From Madurella fahalii (taxonomy: Eukaryota; Ascomycota; Sordariomycetes; Sordariales), in NCBI GenBank assembly GCA_029876055.1, contig CM056877.1, positions 5,084,001 through 5,148,000 of the forward strand: a stretch of 64,000 bases of DNA, read 5' to 3'. Position numbers and translations under genes: made by a program. Every line of letters begins with the position of its first letter. Position 1 is the stretch's first letter. The notes under the pieces are model-generated. The model did no database searches and had not been told where the DNA came from. It was given only the letters and a program-made list of their open reading frames with translations. Of this stretch, positions 22,037 through 33,843 are shown one piece after another.

Positions 22037-22084
22037 ATACGGAAAAAGGAAATTTGTGTGCCCAGATTCGTCTCACATTACAAT
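22037..22084 (-). repeat. inverted dispersed repeat, right arm
   Basis: Reverse complement of the arm at 17280-17325, with two identical blocks of about 20 and 15 bp. Confidence 0.7.
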
Positions 22085-22108
22085 TAATTTAACCTGCTAC
22101 TACTAACG

Positions 22109-23561
22109 TTACAGATAATCTTTGTCGATCCTCTCGACTGCCATGGACTTCCTTCCGGGACTCGAGACATTTTCCCTTTTCTCCGCCAAGTCATCTCCAA
22201 TAAGCTCATTCTCCTCATCACTTTCACCAACCGCAAAGTATGTCTTTGCGGCACCTGTCAATGCCGTCGAATCTGTATTTCTCATCTTCCCCTTTCGCAC
22301 CCAGCGACCTGACGCCATCAATCTCCACAGGATAAATCCGACAACTTCGACCGTAATCATGGCTATCAAGACGGCGGCAGCACGTCCGTGACCGGACAAC
22401 AGCATCCCACTGATAAGGTTCACCCAGCCTCCGCACACAATCACACGCCCGAGCCAAATGTGACCATGTGAGAGCCATGTCCGCCGGCGGATTCTGAGGA
22501 ACACAACATGATGCCGCCATCCCAGTAGGCTTTGTAGACACAATCCAATCGCGATCACAACCCCAACCCCTTGATGTGCCGACACAAATGCTCTGCCGCG
22601 GCTCATCACAAGTCCCGCAAACGATCCCGACGCCAGCAAGAAAACTTGCAATAACTTGCAGCGACCAGTGGTATGTGAAAGCGTTTGCGAACCCCAACCG
22701 TATCGCGATTACTCCAGCGGGAAAGACAAAAAGGAACGCGGTAGCAAGCGATAAAGCATGCACAGCCACGACCGTCGGCTGGTTCCTCAACGAGCCGATC
22801 AAACCCGCCACGCCGATCGGACTATCTGACGCGCCAAGCATCTCGACGCCCGGTCGGAGCATGGGCAAAGACGGGAGCTGGTACCCTTGAGTGCGCGACC
22901 TCGCCATGTCAACATAGAACGATCCCCAACCACCGTTGCCGGCATGATGGGGATGCATGTCCAGCTGCGCATCAAACGTGTATGCCTGCATATCTTGTTG
23001 GTTGTTCCACGCCCATATCCACGGCTGCGACCCTGATGAGGCGGAAATGGGACTCCGTGGCCAGCGGGTGCAGGAATAGCAGACCGCTGCTACCTTAGCC
23101 ACTTGCACCCGAGGGTCATGATCTGATGCGGCCCAGGAAGCCCGCAGAACCCGAAGTTCTACACCGCCCACTTCGGCACGTGTAACGAGAGTGGGCTGGT
23201 GGTGTCCTTGGACGGTGCGGATGCTGACAATAGGATTGTAGCGAGGTTGCGAATAAGGGTCCCCGTATATGATGAACATCAGGGAACCTGTCATAGCGGG
23301 GCCGGTGCCAATGGCTGTCCAGCCAAGCGAAGATGACCGGGTCACCGTCATGCTGAGATAGAGGTCGTGAGTTGATGTGGTACGGTTGTGGTGCATTGTG
23401 ATGCCCACGCAAAAGTCGACTTCATTTTTGGCGTGGCCAAAACGGCAATATTGGACCGGCTCTGCGACGATGGGCACGATAAATGCGGCTAGGAAAAAAG
23501 CGATGAGCATGATTGTGGGAGTTTGAGTAATAGGATTGAGAACTAGCATTGGGAACGGCAA
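22109..23561 (-). pseudogene. DOMON / cytochrome b561 membrane protein with frameshift
   Basis: The first frame (from 23561, or the second ATG at residue 18) gives a signal peptide, then a CDH-type DOMON haem-binding domain (about residues 35-215: YCRFGHAKNEVDFC, LGWTAIGTGPAMTGS, a second cysteine pair). The start of a b561 domain follows (VVAVHALSLATAFLFVFPAGVIAIR), with conserved His-bearing helices. After HWSLQV the reading frame is lost; the rest of the helices (SAHQGVGVVIAIGLCLQ, GWRHHVVF, HGHIWLGR and a final membrane span) continue from 22651 in the next frame. An 8-bp word aacttgca occurs twice, 10 bp apart (22643 and 22653); removing one 10-bp copy makes the total a multiple of three (481 codons). 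Such proteins pass electrons across membranes to secreted oxidoreductases or metal reductases. Confidence 0.75.
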
Positions 23562-23966
23562 GAGGCTGGATCGACAATGAGTACTAGTGTCAAGAAGACT
23601 TGAACGAGCGGTTGTTCGGCGGCTTTCGCAAAGTTTTGGGAAGGGACATCACAAATGTACATTGAAGGAGATGGGGAAATCATCCAGTGCACTCGTTTTA
23701 TGTTGCGTCGGACCCTTGACAATGCAGCACCCGTTTTACCGGGACGCTTGACACTGCATATTCAGGTCATGACACGCGCAATGTCAGTTCCATAGCTACG
23801 CACCGAAGGTTACTAATGATTCATTTTCTATTTGCATTCAAGATCGGGGGATTGAAGGCAACTGGGAAATCCGTCAAAGAGTACGAGAGTCATACGGTGG
23901 CTCATGGGGCTTCGGGCGCAACATTTCTACGGGAACGGGGCTACCATACACACGATTTTTTCTGCC
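23562..23966. other. divergent intergenic
   Basis: The space between the minus-strand DOMON gene and the plus-strand sedolisin. Short frames only. Confidence 0.4.
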
Positions 23967-25939
23967 ATGTGTTCAAAGAGGGAGAAATTTTCATGGCCTC
24001 GGCTGTTCGCGATCTGGCTGTTCATCTGGCAGAGCGGGTTAAGCTTCGCCCGAGCATCGCCAACGACAGGATACACACTGAAAGGGCGGACAACGGTTTC
24101 GTCAGAATGGGATCTTGTATCCCGAGAGAGGCCAGATAGACTCATGGAAATTTCAATAGGTCTTGCTCAATCTCGCTTCACGCAGCTAGAGCGTCGACTA
24201 TATGAAGGTGAGGCCGTCTCGTATGATCCTCTTTTTGTTTGCTAACAGATCTTAGTATCAGACCCAAATCATTCTGATTACGGCAATCATCTCACACCAA
24301 AGGAATTAGACCAGCTGATCCGACCCGATGAGGAGTCTCGTCAAGCTGTTCTTGCTTGGTTGAATGCGAACGTCGCTCTGGATTCTGCAGGTCTCTCGTC
24401 TTCACCAGCAGGCGACTGGATGTACCTCTCCCTCCCGGTCCACGTGCTTGAGAAGCTTCTTCGAACAAAATACTTCGTTTTCCGGCACATAGAAGATGGA
24501 ACAACGATTACCCGCTCGGTAAAATGGTTTCTGCCCAATCACATAGCCGGCCATATCGACATCATCGAGCCCACCACCGTCTTTGTTCGTCCGCGGGCGC
24601 AGTGGCGTTATGGCGCACCCGACCCAGAATGGGAAAACGAGGACCGGCTGCCAACATACGATGAACTTGTGGAGGAAGATTTGCTGGATCGAGGCCGTCT
24701 AGAAGTTCCGGCTGAAGACACACTACCACTACATCCAACGGTTCAGGAAGCTTGCAATCGCTTGTCAATATCCCCTCTTTGCCTTCGGGTTCTGTACGGA
24801 ACGCACGGTTATGAAGTCAAGGAACCCGTCCGCACCGGTATCGGCATAGTCAACTTTCTCGGTGAAGTAGCGAACAGGTCCGACGTGCAACTCTACCTCG
24901 AAAAATATCGGCCTGATGCCGCAGCAGCGGGTGCTGCCCACACTTTCGGGGTAGAACTCATTGCCGGGGCCGAGGACCGGCAAACTCCAAATACGCCTGA
25001 GCAGATGAAACAACGCAAGGGGTACGAGGGAGCTTTGGACGCCCAAACAGTTCTTGGAATCAGTTGGCCCGTCCCCTTGACGACCTACAACGTTGGCGGC
25101 AAACCCCCTTTCCAGCCTTTGAATGGGACCCGCGCCGAAAACACGAATGAGCCGTATCTGGTCTGGTTGAGACACGTGAAAACTCTCGATCGGGTCCCAC
25201 AGGTTATCAGTATTTCGTACGCCGAGGATGAGAAGACAGTCCCACACCGGAGTACGCTCGCAGGGTTTGTCGAGAGTTCGCTCAACTAACTGCCCGTGGT
25301 GTGTCCATCCTTGTTGCAAGCGGTGATTATGGTGTTGGCAAGAAGGGCCACTGCGTTGACCGCTTCGGCAAATCGAAGCGCTTTATGCCATCATTCACCG
25401 CGAGTTGCCCCTATGTTACCGCTGTGGGTGCGACGCGGTTCCTCGAGTCAGAGATGGTGGCTTTTGACGCCCGAACAGACTACGCTAGCGGCGGTGGATT
25501 TAGCGACTTATTCGAGCAGCCAGCATATCAGAAGGAGGCAGTTAGGCGGTACTTGGACAAGTTGGGCCAAGATAAGTTTGCGGGCTTGTATAACGCGTCG
25601 GGCAGGGCATTTCCGGATGTCGCAGCAATGGGATATCACTTCATAGTGATGTGGAACGGCTCAGCCCACATGCAAGATGGCACAAGCGCTTCAGCGCCCA
25701 CTGTTGCGGCGGTTATTGCGCTCATCAACGATGCTTTGGCGGCAGAGGGGAGGCCACCTCTTGGATTTCTCAACCCGTGGATTTACTCGATTGCTTCGGT
25801 TGGCTTTACGGACGTCACGTATGGATCTAACCTCGGGTGCAACACATCTGGGTTTCCAGCGCTTGAGGGATGGGATCCCGCGTCGGGGCTAGGTACACCG
25901 GTGAGTCTTTTAGGTGACGCGCTTTATAATTTACGCTGA
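23967..25939 (+). pseudogene. sedolisin (S53, tripeptidyl-peptidase type) with one frameshift
   Basis: The chosen start at 23967 gives a signal-like N-terminus (LFAIWLFIWQSGLSFARA). An activation domain follows: LERRLYE joined over a 48-bp intron (24208-24255, GTGAGG to TTAG) to VSDPNHSDYGNHLTPKEL, typical of pro-kumamolisin. The catalytic domain shows the Glu/Asp pair in YEGALDAQ, the oxyanion Asp region in ASGDYGV, and the nucleophile Ser in DGTSASAP, plus the C-terminal Ca-site-like GWDPASGLGTP. The frame breaks near 25240-25270, just before the ASGD block; the coding length of 1925 bp is one base short of a multiple of three, fitting a single deletion. Family enzymes release tripeptides at acid pH outside the cell. 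All catalytic residues persist, so a sequencing error is a real alternative. Confidence 0.78.
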
Positions 25940-26844
25940 CCAGGGTTTTGCGACCTAGTGGTTTCCGAAGCTCAAGGAACTCGCGCTAAAAACTAAGTTC
26001 AGACCAGCAATTCCCTGGTATTATTTGGATGGTGTATGACTGGTAGGTATTGGGGAACAGGAAACTGTGGTGCCATTCGTCAAGCAAAGTAATTATGATA
26101 AATCCGGTTTGGTCATAATCACCAGTTCCTTTTTCAACTTCTGTGGGGAACGACAGGCACCGCCATTACGATACCTCTCATTAACCCCGCTTGCAGTCAG
26201 TATTTAGCTTTTCTCAGGTAGCCAGGAAGATCTGTCAATTTAAACATCATTGGCACGGTCTCCTCAATACCCTTTTGCATCGGTCGATTTCAATCCTTAC
26301 GAACCTGTATCCAGACCACGCCATATGGGACGGTGCGACAAACTCACATGCCTGGGATGGGTGTAGTTGGGATATGTCTCGATACGATTAATATGCCGGC
26401 ACTTCCCTCTCACTAAGATTCCCTCATGCAGTATTCTAGGACACGAGGAATGACTAAAAGCGCACCTCAGCTGAGTCTTATGTTGTTAGCTGCCTGCAAA
26501 GTAATATATTTTGCAGAAAACCCTTAGGCAGTGTCAACGCCTCAAGACCCGCATCCCAACATTACTTATGCAATGTCAAAACCCCCAGTTAGCTTATCAA
26601 CCGGGCCAATTCAGAATTCCTATCTTGCCCGGCATAAGGTTCATACGTTCCCTAATATCGCATATTCCCTACGAGACTGTATGCCGGGTTTTAACGGCAC
26701 AAGTACGGGAAATCCTGCGCCCCAGGACATCCGTCTTCCCGAATATCCTATACTACTAGTATCCCCGCAGCTTTTGCCACCTTTACTCCTCTTCTTAAAA
26801 AGCCTCCACCCCTTAGGCCACCTTAAGACAGGCAGCGCAGCAAC
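25940..26844. other. intergenic, no gene seen
   Basis: Short frames without domain content. It holds the promoter side of the OPT transporter. Confidence 0.4.
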
Positions 26845-29488
26845 ATGGCGATACCTCGGGCTGAGTGCGACAGGTTGCTCTCCGGGGGCTCTCCGCCCAA
26901 GTCGGACACCGACAGGCTTGCCGAGGACCCCTTCACACCCTTTCAAGAGGCATCAGAGGCGGAGGAAAACCCGGAAGAAAACTTGATCACATTCCGCGCA
27001 GTCATTTTGGGAGGAATATGCGGCGCCCTCGTCAACGCAGCGAACATCTACCTGGGTTTGAAAACGGGCTGGACCTCTTCTGCCAGCATTCTTGGAGTAT
27101 ACACCCTCTTTTTCTCCACATCTCTCTTGTATCTTGGCTTCAGATGATTCGCTCTGAGGAACACCAATGCTAATCTAATAGACATGCTGTTAGTCTATCA
27201 TAGGCTTCTCCGTTCTCAAGAGATGGGACCCCGGATTCGGGCCGCATGAGAACAACATCGTCCAAACGGTAGCAACGGCAGCTGGAGGCATGTCAGGTGT
27301 CTTTACGTCGGCTATTCCCGCTCTCTATCAGCTAGGACTTATGCAGACGCCGACAAAAGACTTCCCGCGGATTATTACCCTTACAGCAGTTGGGGGGTAC
27401 TTCGGGTTGCTGTCTGTTGCACCTCGTGGGTACCATAATTCGTCTGACGGCTTGCTTTGGTCGCTCTCCGAGTTGATATGCTAACTTCGTAACATAGTAC
27501 GTAGGTTCTTCATCAAGGATGTCGCCCGGGAGCTCAACTTGATCTTCCCTTCTTCCACCGCGACGGCCATCACGATCCGGAGCATGCACTCAGCATCCAG
27601 TGGGGAGAAGACCGCCCGGGGAAGAATGAAGGGTATCTTTATTTCCTTTGTGGCTGCCATGATACTTAGAATTGTATCACAGTACGCGCCCGGTTTTTTT
27701 TGGGTGAGTCACTCGTCTCTTGTCGCCGAATGTGAGGGAAACTAAAGCCTGACACGTCCCTCGCTGATTAGGACTGGCATCCATTTACATGGCTTGTTAA
27801 CACCAACATCTTGAAAACCTGGGCGGTGGCTGCTGAAAGTTGGGGATGGGTTATTGAATGGTCCCCTGCAATGTTTGGGTCGGGCATGATCGTGGATATG
27901 AATGTTGCATTTTCATTCTTCCTAGGATCAATCGTGGCATGGTATGTCCCACTGAAAGCCGCTAAGCATGGACTGATACATGGCCTGCAGGGGAATACTA
28001 GGTCCATACCTGACAACTCACGGGCTGGCCTTTGGCGAACCTGTTTCCGAAGAAGCCCAATGGTCAGGACTTATGTCATATACATCCATGGCCACAAGAT
28101 TCGCAAATCCTTCAAACCCAAGTCCCAGGTACTGGCTTCTCTGGCCAGGTGTGTCAGCCATGTTGGCTGTGGCATTCATAGGCAAGCGTTTTGTTGCTTT
28201 CTCTGCAGTTAATGTGTGCCCCCTTCTAACTGTTTGGTGACTATATAACAGAAATTGCATGCCAATGGCGTGTCCTATGGATGTTCGTCCGTGACTCCAT
28301 CAAAGCTGCCAAGTCTGCCTTTAAAGGTAGCCCTCACAAGCGGTCCTACAGATATTCTACGCTGGATGAAATGGAGGGAAATCGAGGTAATAACAAGGAC
28401 GGTATGAAAGGGGAGATTACGGCACGGATGTGGGCTCCAGGCCTTGTTGCTCTGGCGGTTGTCGGCTGTGTGGTTACCAAACTCCAGTTTGATATGGGCA
28501 TCCTCGAGACCATTCTATCATTGCTTCTGGCCTTTTTATTGTCTCTTGTTGCCATACAGGCGACTGGAGCGACAGGTAAGGAAATACCTACCCCGTGACC
28601 CCTTTAATCTTGTTCAATGCATAAGCTCAGCCTTGGTTTAGACACCACTCCCTTAACGGCGGTCTCTAAGGTGTCTCAAGTCCTTCTAGGCACAACAACC
28701 AAAGGTCCATTAGCAATAGATGTCAAACACTCGCAACAGCTTAATCTACTCGGTGGTGGCCTGGTGAGCGTCGGCGCCGGTCAGGCATGCGGTGAGCAAG
28801 AATAGTCAATCTAGTTCCCCCCTCCGAGAACAACACTGATTGGCGATCAGACCTGATGGGCGACTTTCGAGTGGGCTTTCTCCTCACTACCCCAGCCCAC
28901 AGCCAATATGTTGGCCAACTTATAGGGACTCTCATCGCTACCCTGGTTGCACCGTCTGTCTTTGTCCTCTTCGCCACCGCCTACCCTTGTGTCATTGATC
29001 CCCCAACGGACCATAACGGCACATCTGCGGCATTTGCTGAACCATGTGAGTTTGCTGGACCTTCCATTGCGGCTTGGCGCGCGGTTGCAGTTGCGGCGAG
29101 CGAACAAATATCTCCCATCCCAGAATCAAGCAAAGTCTTTTCTATTTATCTCGCTACTGGTGGGGCGATCATGGTTTTGATCAAGCATTTCTTACTATGG
29201 GGAAGGCTGGCCTGGCTGCGGACCTTTCAGCCAAATATGATGATATTTGCGTTGGCGTTTACATTGCCGTCACCCAGATATGGATTGACAATTGTCATGG
29301 GAACTGTTGCATCTTACGTTTGGCGATGGCGGCGGGGCGAGCAATTCCATCGGTATGGATTTGCCGTTGCGGCTGGTCTTGTGGCAGGTGAAGGGATTGG
29401 GGGAACTATAAATTGCGTGTTATCCATCTTGGGAATCGGCGGGCATAAATTGGGGACAAATTTTGGCTGCCCTCCAGGGGGTTGTTAG
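26845..29488 (+). CDS. oligopeptide transporter (OPT family)
   Basis: Eight exons give 729 residues: 26845-27136, 27204-27429, 27505-27703, 27772-27941, 27991-28181, 28252-28575, 28642-28791, 28851-29488. All phases agree and no internal stop remains. The protein is a multi-span membrane carrier: ENLITFRAVILGGICGALVNAANIYLGLKTG near the start, PHENNIVQTVATAAGG, FPSSTATAITIRSMH, MSYTSMATRF, TTPLTAVSKVSQVLLGTTTKG and a final GEGIGGTINCVLSILGI. This is the YGL114W/ISP4-like branch of OPT, proton-coupled importers of short peptides or metal chelates at the plasma membrane or vacuole. Introns 1 (27137-27203) and 5 (28182-28251, GCAAGC donor) begin with GC and not GT. It follows a secreted sedolisin, suggesting peptide use. 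Intron 1 is the least certain boundary. Confidence 0.85.
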
Positions 29489-29857
29489 GCGCAGAATCAC
29501 AGAAGCTAAATCATCAGGATATAAGGCAACGACAGTAGATTTCAAGCCCTAGACTAATCGTGCAGAGAATCCAGAACACCCCATTTTGATAGGAGTAAAA
29601 TGGGCTCCAACCCCCGAACACGATCACCGCCGCCAAAGAAACTCTGTAGGAGGGGATGCATAGATATTAATTTACCATTTTGACACTTTCTTAGCCAACA
29701 TAATACTAACTTGGGTAAACCGTCCCCAGGGAATGATGCCCTCTAATCAGAGGGGCATATTACCTATAAGATAACGCTCCGAGGTCTGAAACTTGTTGGG
29801 GACCTAGATACCAGACAATGAGAAGCATTGCTGATCTCCGCTACATAACATATGATA
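29489..29857. other. intergenic, no gene seen
   Basis: 3' flank of the OPT gene up to the transposon target TA at 29856-29857. Confidence 0.4.
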
Positions 29858-29898
29858 ACGTATATGATAAGCGAGCGGCCGATCTAAGCGAGCGGCCG
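29858..29898 (+). repeat. left TIR of the pogo element
   Basis: 41 bp with an internal direct repeat of 13 bp (aagcgagcggccg twice). Confidence 0.85.
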
Positions 29899-29946
29899 AA
29901 ATTTCACTACCCTACTATAACTATCCTCAATTACACAACCACAACA

Positions 29947-31587
29947 CTAGGAAATAACAATAACTGAATCGGAAACAGATGAATCAGACGATTCTGCAGC
30001 CTCCTTGCACGTACGTACATTATGGCCAGGCTTTCCGCACACGCCACAGCACCGAATCTTCGTACGAGACCCCCTTACACCACTACCATTTTGTCGTATT
30101 TCCTGGATTACCTGCTCACCCACAGCCTTCTGATCCAGTAGATCCTGTGCTTCTTGTACAGTAAGTGACCCTCCAAGCCGCACACGTGTTTTTTTTGCTC
30201 TCCGTCTTTTACTAAGCCCCTCATTGGCCTTTCGTAGTGCTGAGACCTCCGAACGTAGAAGAGCTACCTCGTGCATCACAGCCATCGTACCTTTAGCTAA
30301 TCGATCTACAGCAGTTAGTATTGAGGTTGGAGAGCTGCCTTGATGGTTGGAAATTCGAGTTTTGATAAGTGCTGACTGTGAGGTGGCTTCTCGAGGGTTA
30401 TGTGGCGTTTGGGAGACCCAAGGTAGTGCTGTAGTTGGGCTGGAGGCTGGGGGTGTTGGGGTCCGAATGCGTACATCCAGCTTAGATATCACTCTCTCTG
30501 GGTCGTACGGTATAAGGCCAGCTCCGGCAAATCCACCCTGGATGTTCTTTTCTGTGATTGAAGCAAAAAACGCTTCTCTGAACCCACAAAGAAACTCTAA
30601 TTTGCTGATGTGTGTGATGTTCATCCGCATCAACTGCTTAATCTGGCAGCTATACGCCTTTTTCAACGGCGAAAAACAGCCAATATCTAATAGCTGAAGT
30701 AGGTGCGAGGAGTGCGGAGGCATATAAAGTGTAATAATGTTATGCTCCTGGCAGTAGGTCTCGAATTCTTCGGAGTGGTGGCTATCGTGGCCGTTAAGGA
30801 TTAGCAGCCGGTATTTGCCTTTCGTACGAGATGCTGTATGGAAATCGAAGTGCCGAATCCAATCCATGCCTTTCTTATTGGTAGTCCAGCTATTATCGGT
30901 TGTTGCAATACGCCAGTTGGCCGGAAGGTTGCACTCTCGATACCAATTGGCGAGGTGATATTGTCCGGCTAAGATGATGAATAGCGGGATAGCCTAATCC
31001 AAGGCATTTACTCCTTGGATAACTGTAGCCCACTCTCGATTACCAGGCTGGGCCTGTTTAGCCCTACTACGGCCATCAGAGGTAGTAACTACCATAGTAG
31101 GGATAATAATGCCTATTATAAAACCGGTCTCGTCGAAATTATATAAATCTTCGTTAAGGATACCGTATTTAGCCTTAGTATTATACACAAGTATAAACCA
31201 CTTGCGAATAACCTTTGGATCTTCGTATTTAGCCCTCTGGTAGTCGTATTTACGCGTAAAACGCGTCCGAAGTTCTGGCTGGCGCTTAACGAAGTTATAA
31301 GCCCAGCGTTTGCCGATAGGGGGCGTGTCGCGTTCGCGTAGCAATCGATTGGCCATATCTTCTACGTACGAAAGCCGGGGATGAAATGCACGCGTATATA
31401 ACTCAATTATGTATCGAATAATCGATTGCTCTTCCAAATCCGTGAGCTTATGCGAATTGGCGATAAGGTCGTGTCGAGGAAGTCGGCCGGCCTTTCGGTA
31501 ACGAAGCGTTCTTTCTGCAATATCGTACAACTCAGCTGCAGCCGGAATGCTAAGCTTGGTATCGTTTTGAAGAGCTTGCAAGGCCAA
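29947..31587 (-). pseudogene. pogo/Fot-like DDE transposase with one in-frame TAG
   Basis: The frame from 31587 to 29947 is continuous except for TAG at 30994-30996 (after GVNALD). The N-terminal part is a CENP-B/Tc5-type helix-turn-helix pair (LSIPAAAELYDIAERTLRYR; WAYNFVKRQPELRTR). The DDE catalytic region shows YNFDETGF, LLILNGHDSHHSEEF and MPPHSSHLLQLLDIGCF, and the C-terminus has a CX2CX4HX4C knuckle (CCGVCGKPGHNVRTC). No ATG is present near the expected start; an ATA about 15 codons upstream sits where one might have been. The older copy reads AILLF straight after the same position and also has TAG there. Confidence 0.85.
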
Positions 31588-31678
31588 AAGAGTCCTTGCT
31601 TCTTTTGAAGGGGTCCCTATGGCTTGTTGTGGTAAATTTTGTAGAAGATGTAGAGAGAGACGCGTTGTAGTAGGGAAG

Positions 31679-31719
31679 CGGCCGCTCGCTTAGATCGGCC
31701 GCTCGCTTATCACGCACGT
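31679..31719 (-). repeat. right TIR of the pogo element
   Basis: Reverse complement of the left TIR with two differences close to the tip. Confidence 0.85.
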
Positions 31720-31721
31720 TA

Positions 31722-32490
31722 ACAAGAAAAGTTATATCTTTAGCGTAGTATAACTACCGCTCTTCAGCTAGGCCCTGATGGATGACTTAGGGTCGTATTG
31801 ACAAGCAATTGAATTCTTGTCAAGCCGACGAGTACGAGCTATAGGTATAATGGTTGGTGAGTTGCGGCTCTTATTCGGGGCGAAAAGTATGGTGGGAACT
31901 GATGACTGCAGTGGTAGGGCCGTGTGCGGTAGTGTAGATATTCGTCGAGTAATCCGAGGTTTTTCACTGTAATTAGTAGGAAAGTTTACGCCGACTCTAC
32001 TCTTGTAATAGATATGAATTTTTAGGTTTCCTGTAAAGGGAGACTTGTCTGAAAATAGTTGCTTTTCTGATTCGTCTTGTAGGTGGAAATTATATATTCT
32101 TTTCTATAGAGCTCCCTATCGAGTATGAGAGTAGCTGATTGCTATCCTCCTCTAATATTCTTGTACTTCTTGGTAGGCTGGAGTCCTGGCATAATTCAGG
32201 TAGTATATAATAAGGGATTTGCATGTAGGTGCATTGTGAAGTAGTAAAATGAACACCGATTAACATTTTGCCATTTGGAGCCACATATGCACTACTACCC
32301 GGCTCAAAGGTTCTTTGACGAGTGAAACCAAGTCTAAGCTAAGGGTTTCTGAGTTTGAGCGAAAAAATTGCACCAATAGTAGAGGATTTTGAGTGTTGTA
32401 TTGCAATTGTCTTCCCTACAAGAGTGTGAATAGCGAGGCCACTTTTGTTAAGCCCTTCTCTGTAGAAGGGGAAGCTGGCAAATTTGTATA
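31722..32490. other. spacer between two pogo elements
   Basis: AT-rich, no coding signal recognised. It ends in the TA target site of the older element (32489-32490). Confidence 0.4.
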
Positions 32491-32572
32491 ACGTGCATGA
32501 TAAGCGAACGATCCACTTTCCAACGCAACACACCTCTTCCACACAAAACATCACATTGCTCTACGACTAATA

Positions 32573-33843
32573 ATGGAAAATCTTTCGTACGAAGCCAAAA
32601 TGCAACTGGTGCTCAACGCTAGTCAACGAGACCAAAATCTCAGCGGCCGAGCTGTAGTGAAAATCTATACCGTCAATAAGGATACCCTCTGTCACCGACG
32701 TGCCAGTTGGCCTACAAGATGCGATATACCAGCTAATTCACATAAGCTTACGAATTTAGAGGAGAAAACGATTATTCAATACATAATTGAGCTATATATA
32801 CGTATATTTTATCCTCGGCTCACGTACGTAGAAGATATGGCCAACCGATTACTACGCAAACGCAACACGCCGCCTATTGGCATACAATAGGCTTATAACT
32901 TCGTCAAGTGCCAACCAGAACTTCGAACGCGTTTTATATGTAAATACGACTACTAGGGGGCCAAATATGAAGATCCAAAAGTTATTCGCAAGTGGTTTGC
33001 ACTTGTATATAACATTAAGGTCAAATACAGCATTCTCGACGACGATTCGTACAACTTCGATGAGACTAGGTTTATAATAGACATTATTATCGCCTCTATG
33101 GTAGTTACTACCTCAGATAGCTGTAGTAGGGCTAAACAAGCCCAGCCTGGCAATCGAGAGTAGGCTATAGTTATCCAAGGAGTAAATGTCTTAGGCTAGG
33201 CTATCCTACTATTCATTATCTTAGCTAGGCAATATCACTTTGCCAATTGGTATCAAGAGTACAATCTTCCGGCTACCTAGCGCATTGCAACAACTGACAA
33301 TAGTTGGACTACCAATAAGAAAGGCATAGATTAGATTCGGCACTTTGATTTGCACACAGCATCTCGTACGAAGGGCAAATATCGGCTGCTAATCCTTAAC
33401 GGCCACGATAGCCACCACTCCGAAGAATTCGAGGCCTACTACCAGGAGCACAACATTATTACGCTTTATATGCCTCCGCACTCTTCACACATACTCCAGC
33501 CATTGGATGTTAGCTGTTTTAGGCTATTGAAGAAGGTATATAGCTACCAAATTGAGCAGTTGATACGGATAAACATCATATACATCAGTAAGTTAGAGTT
33601 TCTTTGTGCGTTCAGAGAGGCGTTTTTTACTTCAATTACAGAAAGTAATATCCAAAGGGGATTTGCCGGAGCCGGGCTTATACCGTACGATCTAGAAAGG
33701 GTGATATCTAAGCTGGATATACGCATTCGGACTCTAACACCCCCAGCCTCAAGCCTAGGCACGGTACTACCTTGGCTCTCTCAAATACCACACAACCCTC
33801 GAGAAGCCACTTCACAGTCAGAGCTTATCAAAAATCGAATATC
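32573..33843 (+). pseudogene. 5' part of decayed pogo transposase
   Basis: Reads MENLSYEAKMQLVLNAS and continues parallel to the neighbouring transposase through YNFDETRF and LILNGHDSHHS, with at least six TAG codons where the sister has Trp or Gln (for example 32888 and 33163). All are the CA-to-TA or TG-to-TA changes expected of RIP. It ends abruptly at the gypsy LTR. Confidence 0.85.

Larger units (their letters stand above)
29858..31719 (-). mobile_element. pogo-type DNA transposon, nearly intact (1862 bp)
   Basis: Terminal inverted repeats of 41 bp (29858-29898 and 31679-31719) match except at a few positions near the tips and are flanked by TA (29856-29857, 31720-31721), as expected for Tc1/mariner-pogo insertion. 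Each TIR contains a doubled 13-bp word, aagcgagcggccg. Between them lies one minus-strand transposase frame with a single stop. A second, older copy of the same family lies about 0.8 kb away. Confidence 0.88.

Noticed and set aside
23967..25939. Treating the sedolisin break as an intron
   Set aside because: No GT-AG pair of plausible length spans the shift near 25240-25300.
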